From an uncultured Verrucomicrobiota bacterium (GTDB taxonomy: Bacteria > Verrucomicrobiota > Kiritimatiellia > RFP12 > UBA3636), in the NCBI GenBank assembly GCA_946534745.1, contig CAMNDA010000242.1, positions 1 through 10,498 of the forward strand: DNA of 10,498 nt. Reading direction: 5' to 3'. Below are positions 1 to 5,671 of this stretch, in pieces; the first letter of the stretch is position 1; every line of letters starts with the position of its first letter. A program made the position numbers and the translations under genes. A model generated the notes under the pieces. The model searched no databases. It was not told the origin of the DNA and saw only the letters and a list, made by a program, of their open reading frames with translations.

Positions 1-121
1 CGGCTTCCCCGGAGGACGACGAGACGACAAGATGACAAGACGACAAGAAATCGCGCCTCGCCCGCCGAAGGCCACAGAGGCGGGATCACGTCGTCCTGTC
101 GTCTCGTCAGCCCGTCGTCCT
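1..121. repeat. Octamer-arm inverted repeat, copy A
   Basis: The left arm (15-46) is four 8-bp units of type GACGACAA starting at 15, 23, 31 and 39. The right arm (90-121) is four units of type GTCGTCYY starting at 90, 98, 106 and 114. The units are the same motif in opposite orientation, so the arms can pair imperfectly, about 24 of 30 positions. The core (47-89) carries CCCGCCGAAGGC at 61-72 and flanking short inverted repeats (CGCCTC 54-59 with GAGGCG 77-82; CCCGCC 61-66 with GGCGGG 79-84). A copy of identical length lies at 5454-5574 with 9 mismatches in 121 by eye. The repeat may extend left of the window. Confidence 0.9.
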
Positions 122-123
122 AA

Positions 124-166
124 GGTGGGGCGAGGCGTCCTCGCCGAGCCGCCGAGGCCGTGCGGC
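124..166. repeat. 43-bp GC-rich repeat, copy 1
   Basis: This 43-bp stretch begins GGTGGGGCGAGGCGTCC and recurs at 342-384 with two mismatches (positions 18 and 38 of the unit). It starts two bases after the end of the octamer-arm repeat. Internally it has GGCG/CGCC inverted segments. The function is unknown; it looks like a dispersed intergenic repeat. Confidence 0.85.
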
Positions 167-198
167 GCCGGATTGGCTGACGGGCCCGAAGGGCGGAA

Positions 199-230
199 CC
201 TAGGATTCTAGACGCCTAGACTTCTAGATT
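199..230. repeat. CTAG array with 8-bp period
   Basis: Four CTAG tetramers begin at 200, 208, 216 and 224, giving four consecutive octamers of form NCTAGNNN. CTAG is normally depleted in many bacterial genomes, so a perfectly phased cluster in a GC-rich genome is unlikely by chance. Further CTAGs at 409, 418, 433 and 441 form a second cluster nearby, of which the last two are also 8 bp apart. Confidence 0.85.
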
Positions 231-341
231 TCACGGATCTCCGCTTCCGAAGAAGCGAAAGCCATCAAAATCACGCACGGTGAAATCGCATTGGACGCCC
301 GTGAAACCACAGTCTCCGACCATGTTGCGGGAAGCGGCTCC

Positions 342-384
342 GGTGGGGCGAGGCGTCCCCGCCGAGCCGCCGAGGCCGGGCGGC
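342..384. repeat. 43-bp GC-rich repeat, copy 2
   Basis: This is the second copy of the 43-bp repeat, 41 of 43 bases identical to 124-166 and in the same orientation. It lies between the hairpin at 242-257 and the second CTAG cluster. Confidence 0.85.
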
Positions 385-425
385 TATAGACGGTCGGCGA
401 TGGCGCAACTAGCAGCCCTAGGATT

Positions 426-451
426 TGAAAGCCTAGAATGCTAGGCTTTCA
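426..451. repeat. Perfect 11-bp hairpin with CTAG stems
   Basis: TGAAAGCCTAG (426-436) pairs perfectly with CTAGGCTTTCA (441-451) across a 4-base loop (AATG). It lies 82 bp downstream of the minus-strand DUF2971-like gene, so it could end or stabilise that transcript. However, no T-run follows on either strand, so a standard intrinsic terminator is not supported. Confidence 0.8.
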
Positions 452-533
452 GGCGTCCAAGAAAACAAACCGCAGACAATTGGCCGCGGCGCGAACGGTC
501 AAGCCGGCAGTTCAGCAAGACCACCCAATTGAA

Positions 534-1460
534 TTAGCGGTAAATGGCCTGAAACGCACTAGTGACAACGGGAATTCCCGGACAGAGTCGTTCGATTCGG
601 TTGGCTGTTTTGTCGGGATTCTTCGTCATCGGCCCCATGGTGACGGAAATTCCCGAGAGGAGATTTCTTGGAAAAGAGACGGCGAGTTTCCGTTTAAAGG
701 ATAATGCCCTGTTCAGACGGACGGCGAGCCGAACTTCAAATTCACCAGCCCAAAGAACGTTTTTTGCATAGGTGGCAAGCGTCGGACATCTTGAACAGTC
801 CGAAAAGGCCTTGCATCGGTCGGTCAATCCCATTCTGCGATTCCAAATGACGGTTCCTTGTCGAATAGAACCATTTTCCGAAACTATTTCACGCCCGTAC
901 TGGTAGATGACATCGTGCAGAGAAACGTGTTCAATGCCGACGCCGACCGGAAGCGGGCGATAGGAGAATCCTCCGTCCTTCTTGCCTGACGGAACTGCCA
1001 CCCGAAGATTGTCGACACTTCTTGCCGCGTCGCGGATGGAAAGAACCACATGTCGAGGAAACGCAATCCGAACGGCCTTCTCGGGCGGACGACCGTACAC
1101 AGACCACATGCCGATGCTTTCCATAGTTCCAAACGAAAAACTCGCAATATAGGTCCGTGTCCAACTCTCGGAATCGCACATAAGAAACTCGACCTTGTCG
1201 TTCAATGTCCGACCAAGCGAAAGATGGAGAGTCGCGTTGTTGTAAATGCCCAACAAGGCAGATTCGTTCGTGTACTGGAAATACCCGCCATTGTGACGTT
1301 CGCCGGAAAGGTCGAGAAAACGTTTCACCCCTTCTGGCGTAACTTTTCTGAACGGAGTTTTCTCGACATTCTCCGGACGCTGGTCAAACAACCAGTGTTC
1401 CAATTCCTTTTTTGATGGCTGTTGCTCGGTGCTTCTCATCTTTCCCACTCGAACTCTCAT
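534..1460 (-). CDS. DUF2971-like protein
   Basis: This protein of about 308 residues has an unknown biochemical role. Three landmarks match the DUF2971 family layout: TLHLSLGRTLND (about residues 77-88), corresponding to the family's 'NTLYLSSPSSFNDP' region; SFSFGTMESIGMWSVYG (about 107-123), the hallmark 'MWSHYA' segment; and WAGEFEVRL (about 236-244) followed by a late ISVTMGPM (about 272-279), matching the 'E-EVRL' and 'I-GP' elements. Three cysteines at about 216, 222 and 225 could bind a metal, but this is a guess. The start is uncertain: ATG at 1460 or 1439, or TTG at 1493, none with a strong ribosome binding site. No signal peptide or membrane helix is seen, so it is probably cytoplasmic. 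It follows the secreted FGE-like gene on the same strand after about 108 bp, which weakly suggests co-transcription. Its GC content is much lower than in the right half of the window (43-48% in two hand-counted 60-base rows). Confidence 0.72.
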   Translation of the reverse strand: MRVRVGKMRSTEQQPSKKELEHWLFDQRPENVEKTPFRKVTPEGVKRFLDLSGERHNGGYFQYTNESALLGIYNNATLHLSLGRTLNDKVEFLMCDSESWTRTYIASFSFGTMESIGMWSVYGRPPEKAVRIAFPRHVVLSIRDAARSVDNLRVAVPSGKKDGGFSYRPLPVGVGIEHVSLHDVIYQYGREIVSENGSIRQGTVIWNRRMGLTDRCKAFSDCSRCPTLATYAKNVLWAGEFEVRLAVRLNRALSFKRKLAVSFPRNLLSGISVTMGPMTKNPDKTANRIERLCPGIPVVTSAFQAIYR

Positions 1461-1568
1461 CACTTCTCTGCAAGAAGTCGAAACAGTTCTCAATTTTGCC
1501 CACCCTCGCTCGCCGGGCTCCGCGCGGCTTGACGGGCGGGCCCGCTACCGTGTTTGCTTGCCAGTGCT

Positions 1569-4094
1569 TCAGTCGGCACTGCCGGAGGCGCAAAGGCGGA
1601 AGCCGGCGCCTGTGAGCCGGAGGCCGTGCGGGATCTCGCGCCTGGCATCGTTGGAAGACTCGCAGGCCTCGGCCGAGTCGCCCCATGCGCCGCCGCGGAG
1701 GGTGCAATCGCGCTTCGTCCACTCCAACACATTGCCGTGCATGTCGTAGAGTCCGAAGGCATTCGGCTGCTTCTGCCCGACGGGATGCGTCTGTTTGCCC
1801 GCGTTGTCGCTAAACCACGCGACCCGACCAATCGTGTCCTTCGTGATTTCCGTTCCGTCGGCTAAGCGGCAGTAGTCGCCCGTTGCACCGGCCCGGCAGG
1901 CGTATTCCCATTCCTTCTCGGTCGGAAGGCGGAATATCAACCCGGACACTTTGACGGCGGGAAGCTCGTTGAGCTTCTTCAGGAACATCTGGCAGTCATT
2001 CCATGAGACACATTCCACCGGGTTGTTTGAGCCCCTGAAGTATGACGGATTCTCCCCCATCACCACCATCCACTGCGCCTGCGAAACCTCCGTCTTTCCC
2101 ATTCGGTAGTCGGTGCCGGGAATTGGCACCATACCCGAAATCAGTTCCGGCACCACCTTCTTGATCGCGGTCTGCCGAGACTCTTCACGTACACGGTTAT
2201 CCGCGGCGAGGCGGAAGCCGTCATAGCCGAAGTGTCCCTCAGGTAGCTTATGATCGGTGCTATCGATCTGATCGGTGCTATCGATCCAACAGCCGCCGCG
2301 GAGGGTGAAGCCAATGCGTTTACAAGAATAATCCTCTTGAAGCGCCGATTCCGTCAACTCCCGTACGTTTCCGAGCATATCGTAGAGGCCGAATGCATTC
2401 GGCGCTTTGTGTCCGACCGGATGCGTCTTGTGGTCGGAGTTGTCATACTTCCAAGACACTAAACCGCTCGTGCGGTCGGTGATTTCCGTCCCGTCTGCAA
2501 GCTTGCAGTAGTCGCCCGTCGCCCCCGCACGGCAGGCGTACTCCCACTCATCTTCCGTTGGCAACCGGAAGACCAGACCCGACTTCTGCACGGAGGGCAA
2601 CGCGTTCAGTTTCTCCACGAACTTCTGACAGGCATCCCACGAGACATTCTCCACCGGATTGTCGGCTCCCTTGAATTTCGATGGATTATCTCCCATCACC
2701 GCCTCCCACTGCGCCTGCGTGACCTCGTATTTTCCCATCAAGAAGGCCCTTCCGGGGATTTTGACCATGTTCTCGACAAGTTTCTTGGCAATGAATGCGG
2801 TCGAATGTTGTTTGACAAACTCGGCAACTTCGCGGGAACCCTTGCCAACAAAAGGTCCGACAGCAATCTCTTTCTCGAACTGCTGGATGGCAAGCCCCAT
2901 CTCTTTGTCCTTTTCTGCCAGGGTCGTTGCCGTCACTTCGTCGACTGCGTGGAGCAGTTTCTGCTCTTTCACCATTGTGACGATACTGTTCATCTCTTCC
3001 TGGATGCCGTACAGTCGGGAATAAAGCCCATTGAAGAGAGGGAAGGATCGAGAGGCGTCAACGAGCAAGGCCGTCTGCCTCCATTCTTCAAAGGCTTTGG
3101 CGCCCTCTGAAAACGCATTGTCGAGCCGCAGGAACGCCGCGTGCGTTTCAGGCAGGTATTTTGATGCGAAGTCGATTTCCGCCGGGACAAGAACGGGCGC
3201 CGTCAGGTTGCAAGGTCCCGGCGAACCGAACTCGCCGGGAAGAAGGATCGATATCCTCGTTGCGTCGAGGTCGGCCAACTCCCGGTCGGAAATCGCGCCC
3301 ATCCGGTGGAGCAGGAGGTAGTGGCAGAGTTCGTCGTGCCGGCGGAACATCTCGGACACGGCTTTTGCGGTGGCCTTGCAGACCTTGTCGTAGAGCGCGC
3401 CACGCGCCGGATCGGACGGACGGCCATCGGGGAAGTTCTCCTTCAGCGCCTGCTCGCGCTCCTTGGCGGTCGCGCGGACTTCCTGGTAGTAGGCATAGGC
3501 GTTGGGAAGATACTGCGCGCCGAACGCTTCGAGGACGCCTTCGCCCTGCGCTTCGTCGGCCTCCGCGAACCGGGGCGAGGTCGAGGTCCTCGTCGACATC
3601 TCGGCGATTGTCGCCCAGTGCTGTTCCGTGTCGGCATCGGTCCAGCCGACTTCAGCGCCGGCGGCAACCTGCCCCTCAGACTTGATCTCGTCGCGTACGA
3701 GCATGACGACCTTCGTTGCGTCGGGAACGAAGACGGGGATGACACGCAGGCGCACGGTGGTGCCCTTCGGGCCGCCGATGAGCTGACGGCCCTCGTCGAA
3801 CGGCAAGTGGCGGACGTCGACGAACTCGCCGTCCTCGCCCTGCGCGACGCCGATGATCTTGTCGCCAAGCATGAGGCGCTCGGGCGACTTGTCGCGCTCG
3901 GCGGGCGAACCCGGGATTATATCGACGATCTCGATCGAGCCGTCGGCGGTCTGCCTCAATTCCACGCCTATGATGCCCCTCTGGGACGAGAGGTTCGTGT
4001 CGATATCGGAGGATTCCGACGCCATGGCGGCCATGGACAATGCCATCAGAGACACTCCAATTGAACGAAGAAACGTTCCATTTTTGTTCTTCAT
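1569..4094 (-). CDS. Secreted PDZ / tandem FGE-sulfatase-domain protein
   Basis: The protein has 841 residues. A signal peptide (1-25, AMA before S26) sends it across the inner membrane. Residues about 38-120 form a PDZ domain very like that of tail-specific proteases (GVELRQ...DIIPGSPAE...GDKIIGVAQGEDGEFVDV...LIGGPKGTTVRL), but no protease domain follows. Residues about 155-440 are mostly helical and not recognised. Two FGE/SUMF1-type domains follow: 441-632 and 650-836. Both have the family elements EVTQAQW or EVSQAQW, NPVE.VSW, FRLPTE.EWEYACRAGATGDYC, PNAFGLYDM.GNV, RGG.W and GFRL. In real formylglycine-generating enzyme two cysteines follow RGGSW at +2 and +7. Domain 1 has neither, and domain 2 has only the second (C811). 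Sulfatase activation is therefore unlikely and a binding or scaffold role more plausible. The start is ATG 4094 with AAGGGG nine bases upstream. It lies 63 bp after the lipoprotein gene and is probably co-transcribed with it. Confidence 0.85.
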   Translation of the reverse strand: MKNKNGTFLRSIGVSLMALSMAAMASESSDIDTNLSSQRGIIGVELRQTADGSIEIVDIIPGSPAERDKSPERLMLGDKIIGVAQGEDGEFVDVRHLPFDEGRQLIGGPKGTTVRLRVIPVFVPDATKVVMLVRDEIKSEGQVAAGAEVGWTDADTEQHWATIAEMSTRTSTSPRFAEADEAQGEGVLEAFGAQYLPNAYAYYQEVRATAKEREQALKENFPDGRPSDPARGALYDKVCKATAKAVSEMFRRHDELCHYLLLHRMGAISDRELADLDATRISILLPGEFGSPGPCNLTAPVLVPAEIDFASKYLPETHAAFLRLDNAFSEGAKAFEEWRQTALLVDASRSFPLFNGLYSRLYGIQEEMNSIVTMVKEQKLLHAVDEVTATTLAEKDKEMGLAIQQFEKEIAVGPFVGKGSREVAEFVKQHSTAFIAKKLVENMVKIPGRAFLMGKYEVTQAQWEAVMGDNPSKFKGADNPVENVSWDACQKFVEKLNALPSVQKSGLVFRLPTEDEWEYACRAGATGDYCKLADGTEITDRTSGLVSWKYDNSDHKTHPVGHKAPNAFGLYDMLGNVRELTESALQEDYSCKRIGFTLRGGCWIDSTDQIDSTDHKLPEGHFGYDGFRLAADNRVREESRQTAIKKVVPELISGMVPIPGTDYRMGKTEVSQAQWMVVMGENPSYFRGSNNPVECVSWNDCQMFLKKLNELPAVKVSGLIFRLPTEKEWEYACRAGATGDYCRLADGTEITKDTIGRVAWFSDNAGKQTHPVGQKQPNAFGLYDMHGNVLEWTKRDCTLRGGAWGDSAEACESSNDARREIPHGLRLTGAGFRLCASGSAD
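2251..2286. repeat. Perfect 18-bp tandem duplication inside the FGE-like gene
   Basis: The 18-bp unit at 2251-2268 is repeated exactly at 2269-2286. It encodes IDSTDQ-IDSTDH at residues 604-615, directly after the RGGCW motif of FGE domain 1. Being a multiple of three, it preserves the frame. It falls where the active enzyme carries its catalytic cysteines, further evidence that this site is free to vary. Confidence 0.9.
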
Positions 4095-4157
4095 GTCCTA
4101 TTTCCCCTTTACTCGGTTTCCTTGAATACGGGTTCTGCCGTTGTTGGATTGTTCACA

Positions 4158-5009
4158 TTATTCGTCGAGGAAAGCCCGGACGGCGGATTTCTTCGCCGCG
4201 TCGGGGTCTTCGGCCGCCAGATCGTCAAGGGATGCCTCCGTGGGGCCGTTTTCGATCTCGAGCGCCATATCGCGGAGGGTTCCGAGGACGGTCGAGAGGT
4301 CGCCGAGCTCGGCGAGGGCGACGTTCGTCTTGACCTGGTCGGCCTGCTGGACGAGCTTGAGGCGGAGGCTCGCCAGTTCCCGCGCCTTCGCCTTGATCGC
4401 CTTCTGCCGGATATCGACCTTCTTGCCGAGCACCACGGCCGCCTCGCGGTCCTTCTTCGCCAGCTCGATCCGCTCGAGCGCATCGGAGATGCGGTCGGAG
4501 AGCGCGTCCTCGTCCAACTCGAAGCCGTTCACCACGGCCGGCCACTTGTCGGTGGCCTCGGCCTCCTTGTAGGCCTTCTTCGCCGCGGCGAGGAACGCCG
4601 TGTAGCGGGCGACCGTCCCGTCCGACTCCTCGATGGTGCGGGCGGACTGCTTGCCGAGGCGCGTGAGCGAGATCTTCTGCGCCTCGATCTTCGCCTTGAG
4701 CTGGTCGCAATCGCGGATCTGTTCCTGGATGAAACCGAGCGGATCTTTCTGGATCGCTTCGGGCGACCACTTGTCAGCGCCGCGTTCCGCCGAAGGCTGT
4801 TCGGACTCGCGGCGTTTCGACGAAGACTGCGGATCGGACTGGACGAAGACGACCGTATCGGCGACGACCGCGGTCTGGGAAACGGCCGTGGAAGTCTGGC
4901 GAGACGGGGCCGACGAGCCGGAATCGGTATTGCCCTGGGGACAACCGCCGGCGAAGACCGCCGAGAACAAGGCGGCTGTGCAAACGGACGAGAGAGAGTT
5001 GATTTTCAT
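4158..5009 (-). CDS. Coiled-coil lipoprotein
   Basis: The protein has 283 residues. The N-terminus is a lipoprotein signal: a basic start, hydrophobic segment and a loose lipobox VFAGGC with Cys23 as the likely lipidated residue; the -3 position is Ala rather than the usual Leu, so some doubt remains. Residues about 24-80 are a low-complexity Ser/Thr/Gln-rich linker. From about residue 85 the protein is highly charged and helical, with coiled-coil character (RDCDQLKAKIEAQKISL, ERIELAKKDREA and further), ending in an acidic tail. No known family is recognised. The ATG at 5009 was chosen because AAGGAAG (5022-5016) lies just upstream and the signal peptide begins there; the frame is open further upstream, but that part has no signal-like features. 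The gene precedes the PDZ/FGE-like gene by 63 bp, so the two products may work together in the periplasm or at the outer membrane. This partnership is inferred from position only. Confidence 0.75.
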   Translation of the reverse strand: MKINSLSSVCTAALFSAVFAGGCPQGNTDSGSSAPSRQTSTAVSQTAVVADTVVFVQSDPQSSSKRRESEQPSAERGADKWSPEAIQKDPLGFIQEQIRDCDQLKAKIEAQKISLTRLGKQSARTIEESDGTVARYTAFLAAAKKAYKEAEATDKWPAVVNGFELDEDALSDRISDALERIELAKKDREAAVVLGKKVDIRQKAIKAKARELASLRLKLVQQADQVKTNVALAELGDLSTVLGTLRDMALEIENGPTEASLDDLAAEDPDAAKKSAVRAFLDE

Positions 5010-5015
5010 GTCGGA

Positions 5016-5022
5016 CTTCCTT
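5016..5022 (-). promoter_or_regulatory. Ribosome binding site of the lipoprotein gene
   Basis: AAGGAAG on the minus strand ends six bases before the ATG at 5009. It fixes the start of the lipoprotein and is one of the few clear Shine-Dalgarno sequences in the window. A possible leader hairpin (5024-5029 with 5050-5055) ends just upstream of it and could affect access by the ribosome. Confidence 0.65.
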
Positions 5023-5371
5023 CGTCCCCGAATTCGACGAGAAGCCCTTGGGGACAAAAAGAAGACCTCTCCGCTGATCTTCTGGAAGGCTCTGGTAAGG
5101 CCCGTGCGGAAATCAGAAGAGAGGTGCGCTTGCGCGCTCCTCGCAACCAATCGTCCGCAGTGAATTTACCAGATTCTCCAGAACGAATTGACTTGCGATG
5201 CAAATCGTGTTTGTTTGTCTTGCCGCTCCGCTTTCCGCTCCGGGCTTTTGGCCCTGGCTTCCGACGGGGGACCGCGGGAGGGATGTTGGCCCTTGCGCGG
5301 TGCGACGGGTGGAAGAATAGCAGGACTCGGGCGGCTCGTCAAATGCGGCGCCTCACCCCCCCCTCGCCCCC

Positions 5372-5442
5372 TCGCGCCTCGCCCGCCGAAGGCCCCGGAG
5401 GCGGGATCACGTCGTCCTGTCGTCTCGTCAGCCCGTCGTCCT
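5372..5442. repeat. Octamer-arm repeat, copy C (left arm missing)
   Basis: These 71 bp match positions 51-121 of copy A with two mismatches. The core with CCCGCCGAAGGC (5382-5393) and the four-octamer right arm are present; the left octamer arm is absent and replaced by C-rich sequence. It lies 11 bp before the full copy B in the same orientation. Confidence 0.9.
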
Positions 5443-5453
5443 CAAGGATGCGG

Positions 5454-5604
5454 CGGCTTCCCCGGAGGACGACGAGACGACAAGATGACGAGACGACAAG
5501 AAATCGTGCCTCTCCCGCCGAAGGCACCGGAGGCGCGATCCCGTCGTCCTGTCGTCCCGTCAGCCCGTCGTCCTCCGTCTCCCGTCGTCACGTCATCTCG
5601 TCAG
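5454..5604. repeat. Octamer-arm inverted repeat, copy B
   Basis: Positions 5454-5574 align without gaps to 1-121, 112 of 121 bases identical by eye. Left-arm octamers start at 5468, 5476, 5484 and 5492; right-arm octamers start at 5543, 5551, 5559 and 5567. The core 12-mer is at 5514-5525. Further GTC-type units at 5584, 5592 and 5600 continue the 8-bp phase beyond the point where copy A ends, suggesting that the arrays expand or shrink by whole units. Confidence 0.9.
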
Positions 5605-5615
5605 AAAAGTTTCGC

Positions 5616-5644
5616 TTGATTTTGCTTCGCGGTTTCCATAGCAT
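5616..5644 (+). promoter_or_regulatory. Candidate sigma70 promoter of recD2
   Basis: TTGATT (5616-5621) and TAGCAT (5639-5644) are separated by exactly 17 bases; each matches four of six consensus positions. The local sequence is more AT-rich than its surroundings. Transcription would start near 5651, leaving about 20 bases before the recD2 ATG. Confidence 0.4.
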
Positions 5645-5671
5645 TCGCCACCGAAACACACGCGTTCTAGC

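Larger units (their letters stand above)
1..533. other. Repeat-rich intergenic region
   Basis: No convincing gene is seen here. The region holds an octamer-arm repeat (1-121), two copies of a 43-bp GC-rich repeat (124-166 and 342-384), a CTAG array with exact 8-bp spacing (199-230), a small hairpin (242-247 pairing with 252-257 around a CGAA loop) and a perfect 11-bp hairpin (426-451). Bases 260-341 contain nothing recognisable. The short plus-strand reading frame starting at 438 runs across the hairpin and antisense to the neighbouring gene and has no family features. Confidence 0.8.
5010..5671. other. Divergent intergenic region with repeats
   Basis: This 662-bp region separates the leftward and rightward genes. 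It contains the leader of the lipoprotein gene (5010 to about 5180), a part with no recognisable features (about 5180-5371), one partial and one full octamer-arm repeat (5372-5442 and 5454-5574), trailing GTC octamers to 5604, and a candidate promoter for recD2 (5616-5644). In the lipoprotein leader, GTCCCC (5024-5029) can pair with GGGGAC (5050-5055), placing a stem directly upstream of the ribosome binding site. No clear promoter for the lipoprotein gene was found. Confidence 0.75.

Noticed and set aside
1..121. A CRISPR array made of the octamer units
   Set aside because: The units are only 8 bp, directly adjacent without spacers and inverted between arms; no cas genes are present.
1461..1568. 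A terminator between the FGE-like gene and the DUF2971-like gene
   Set aside because: There is a perfect GC palindrome at 1536-1545 but no loop of useful size and no T-run on the minus strand.
1569..1720. The FGE-type C-terminus as the variable region of a diversity-generating retroelement
   Set aside because: This fold is a known target of such elements, but no reverse transcriptase or template repeat is visible in the window and the region is not rich in AAY-type codons.
1569..4094. A functional formylglycine-generating sulfatase-activating enzyme
   Set aside because: Neither domain has the cysteine pair after RGG.W, and no sulfatase gene is nearby.
5010..5150. An upstream in-frame start for the lipoprotein gene
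   Set aside because: The extra 47 residues are Arg/Ser-rich and would bury the signal peptide; ATG 5009 has a good ribosome binding site and a lipobox at the expected distance.
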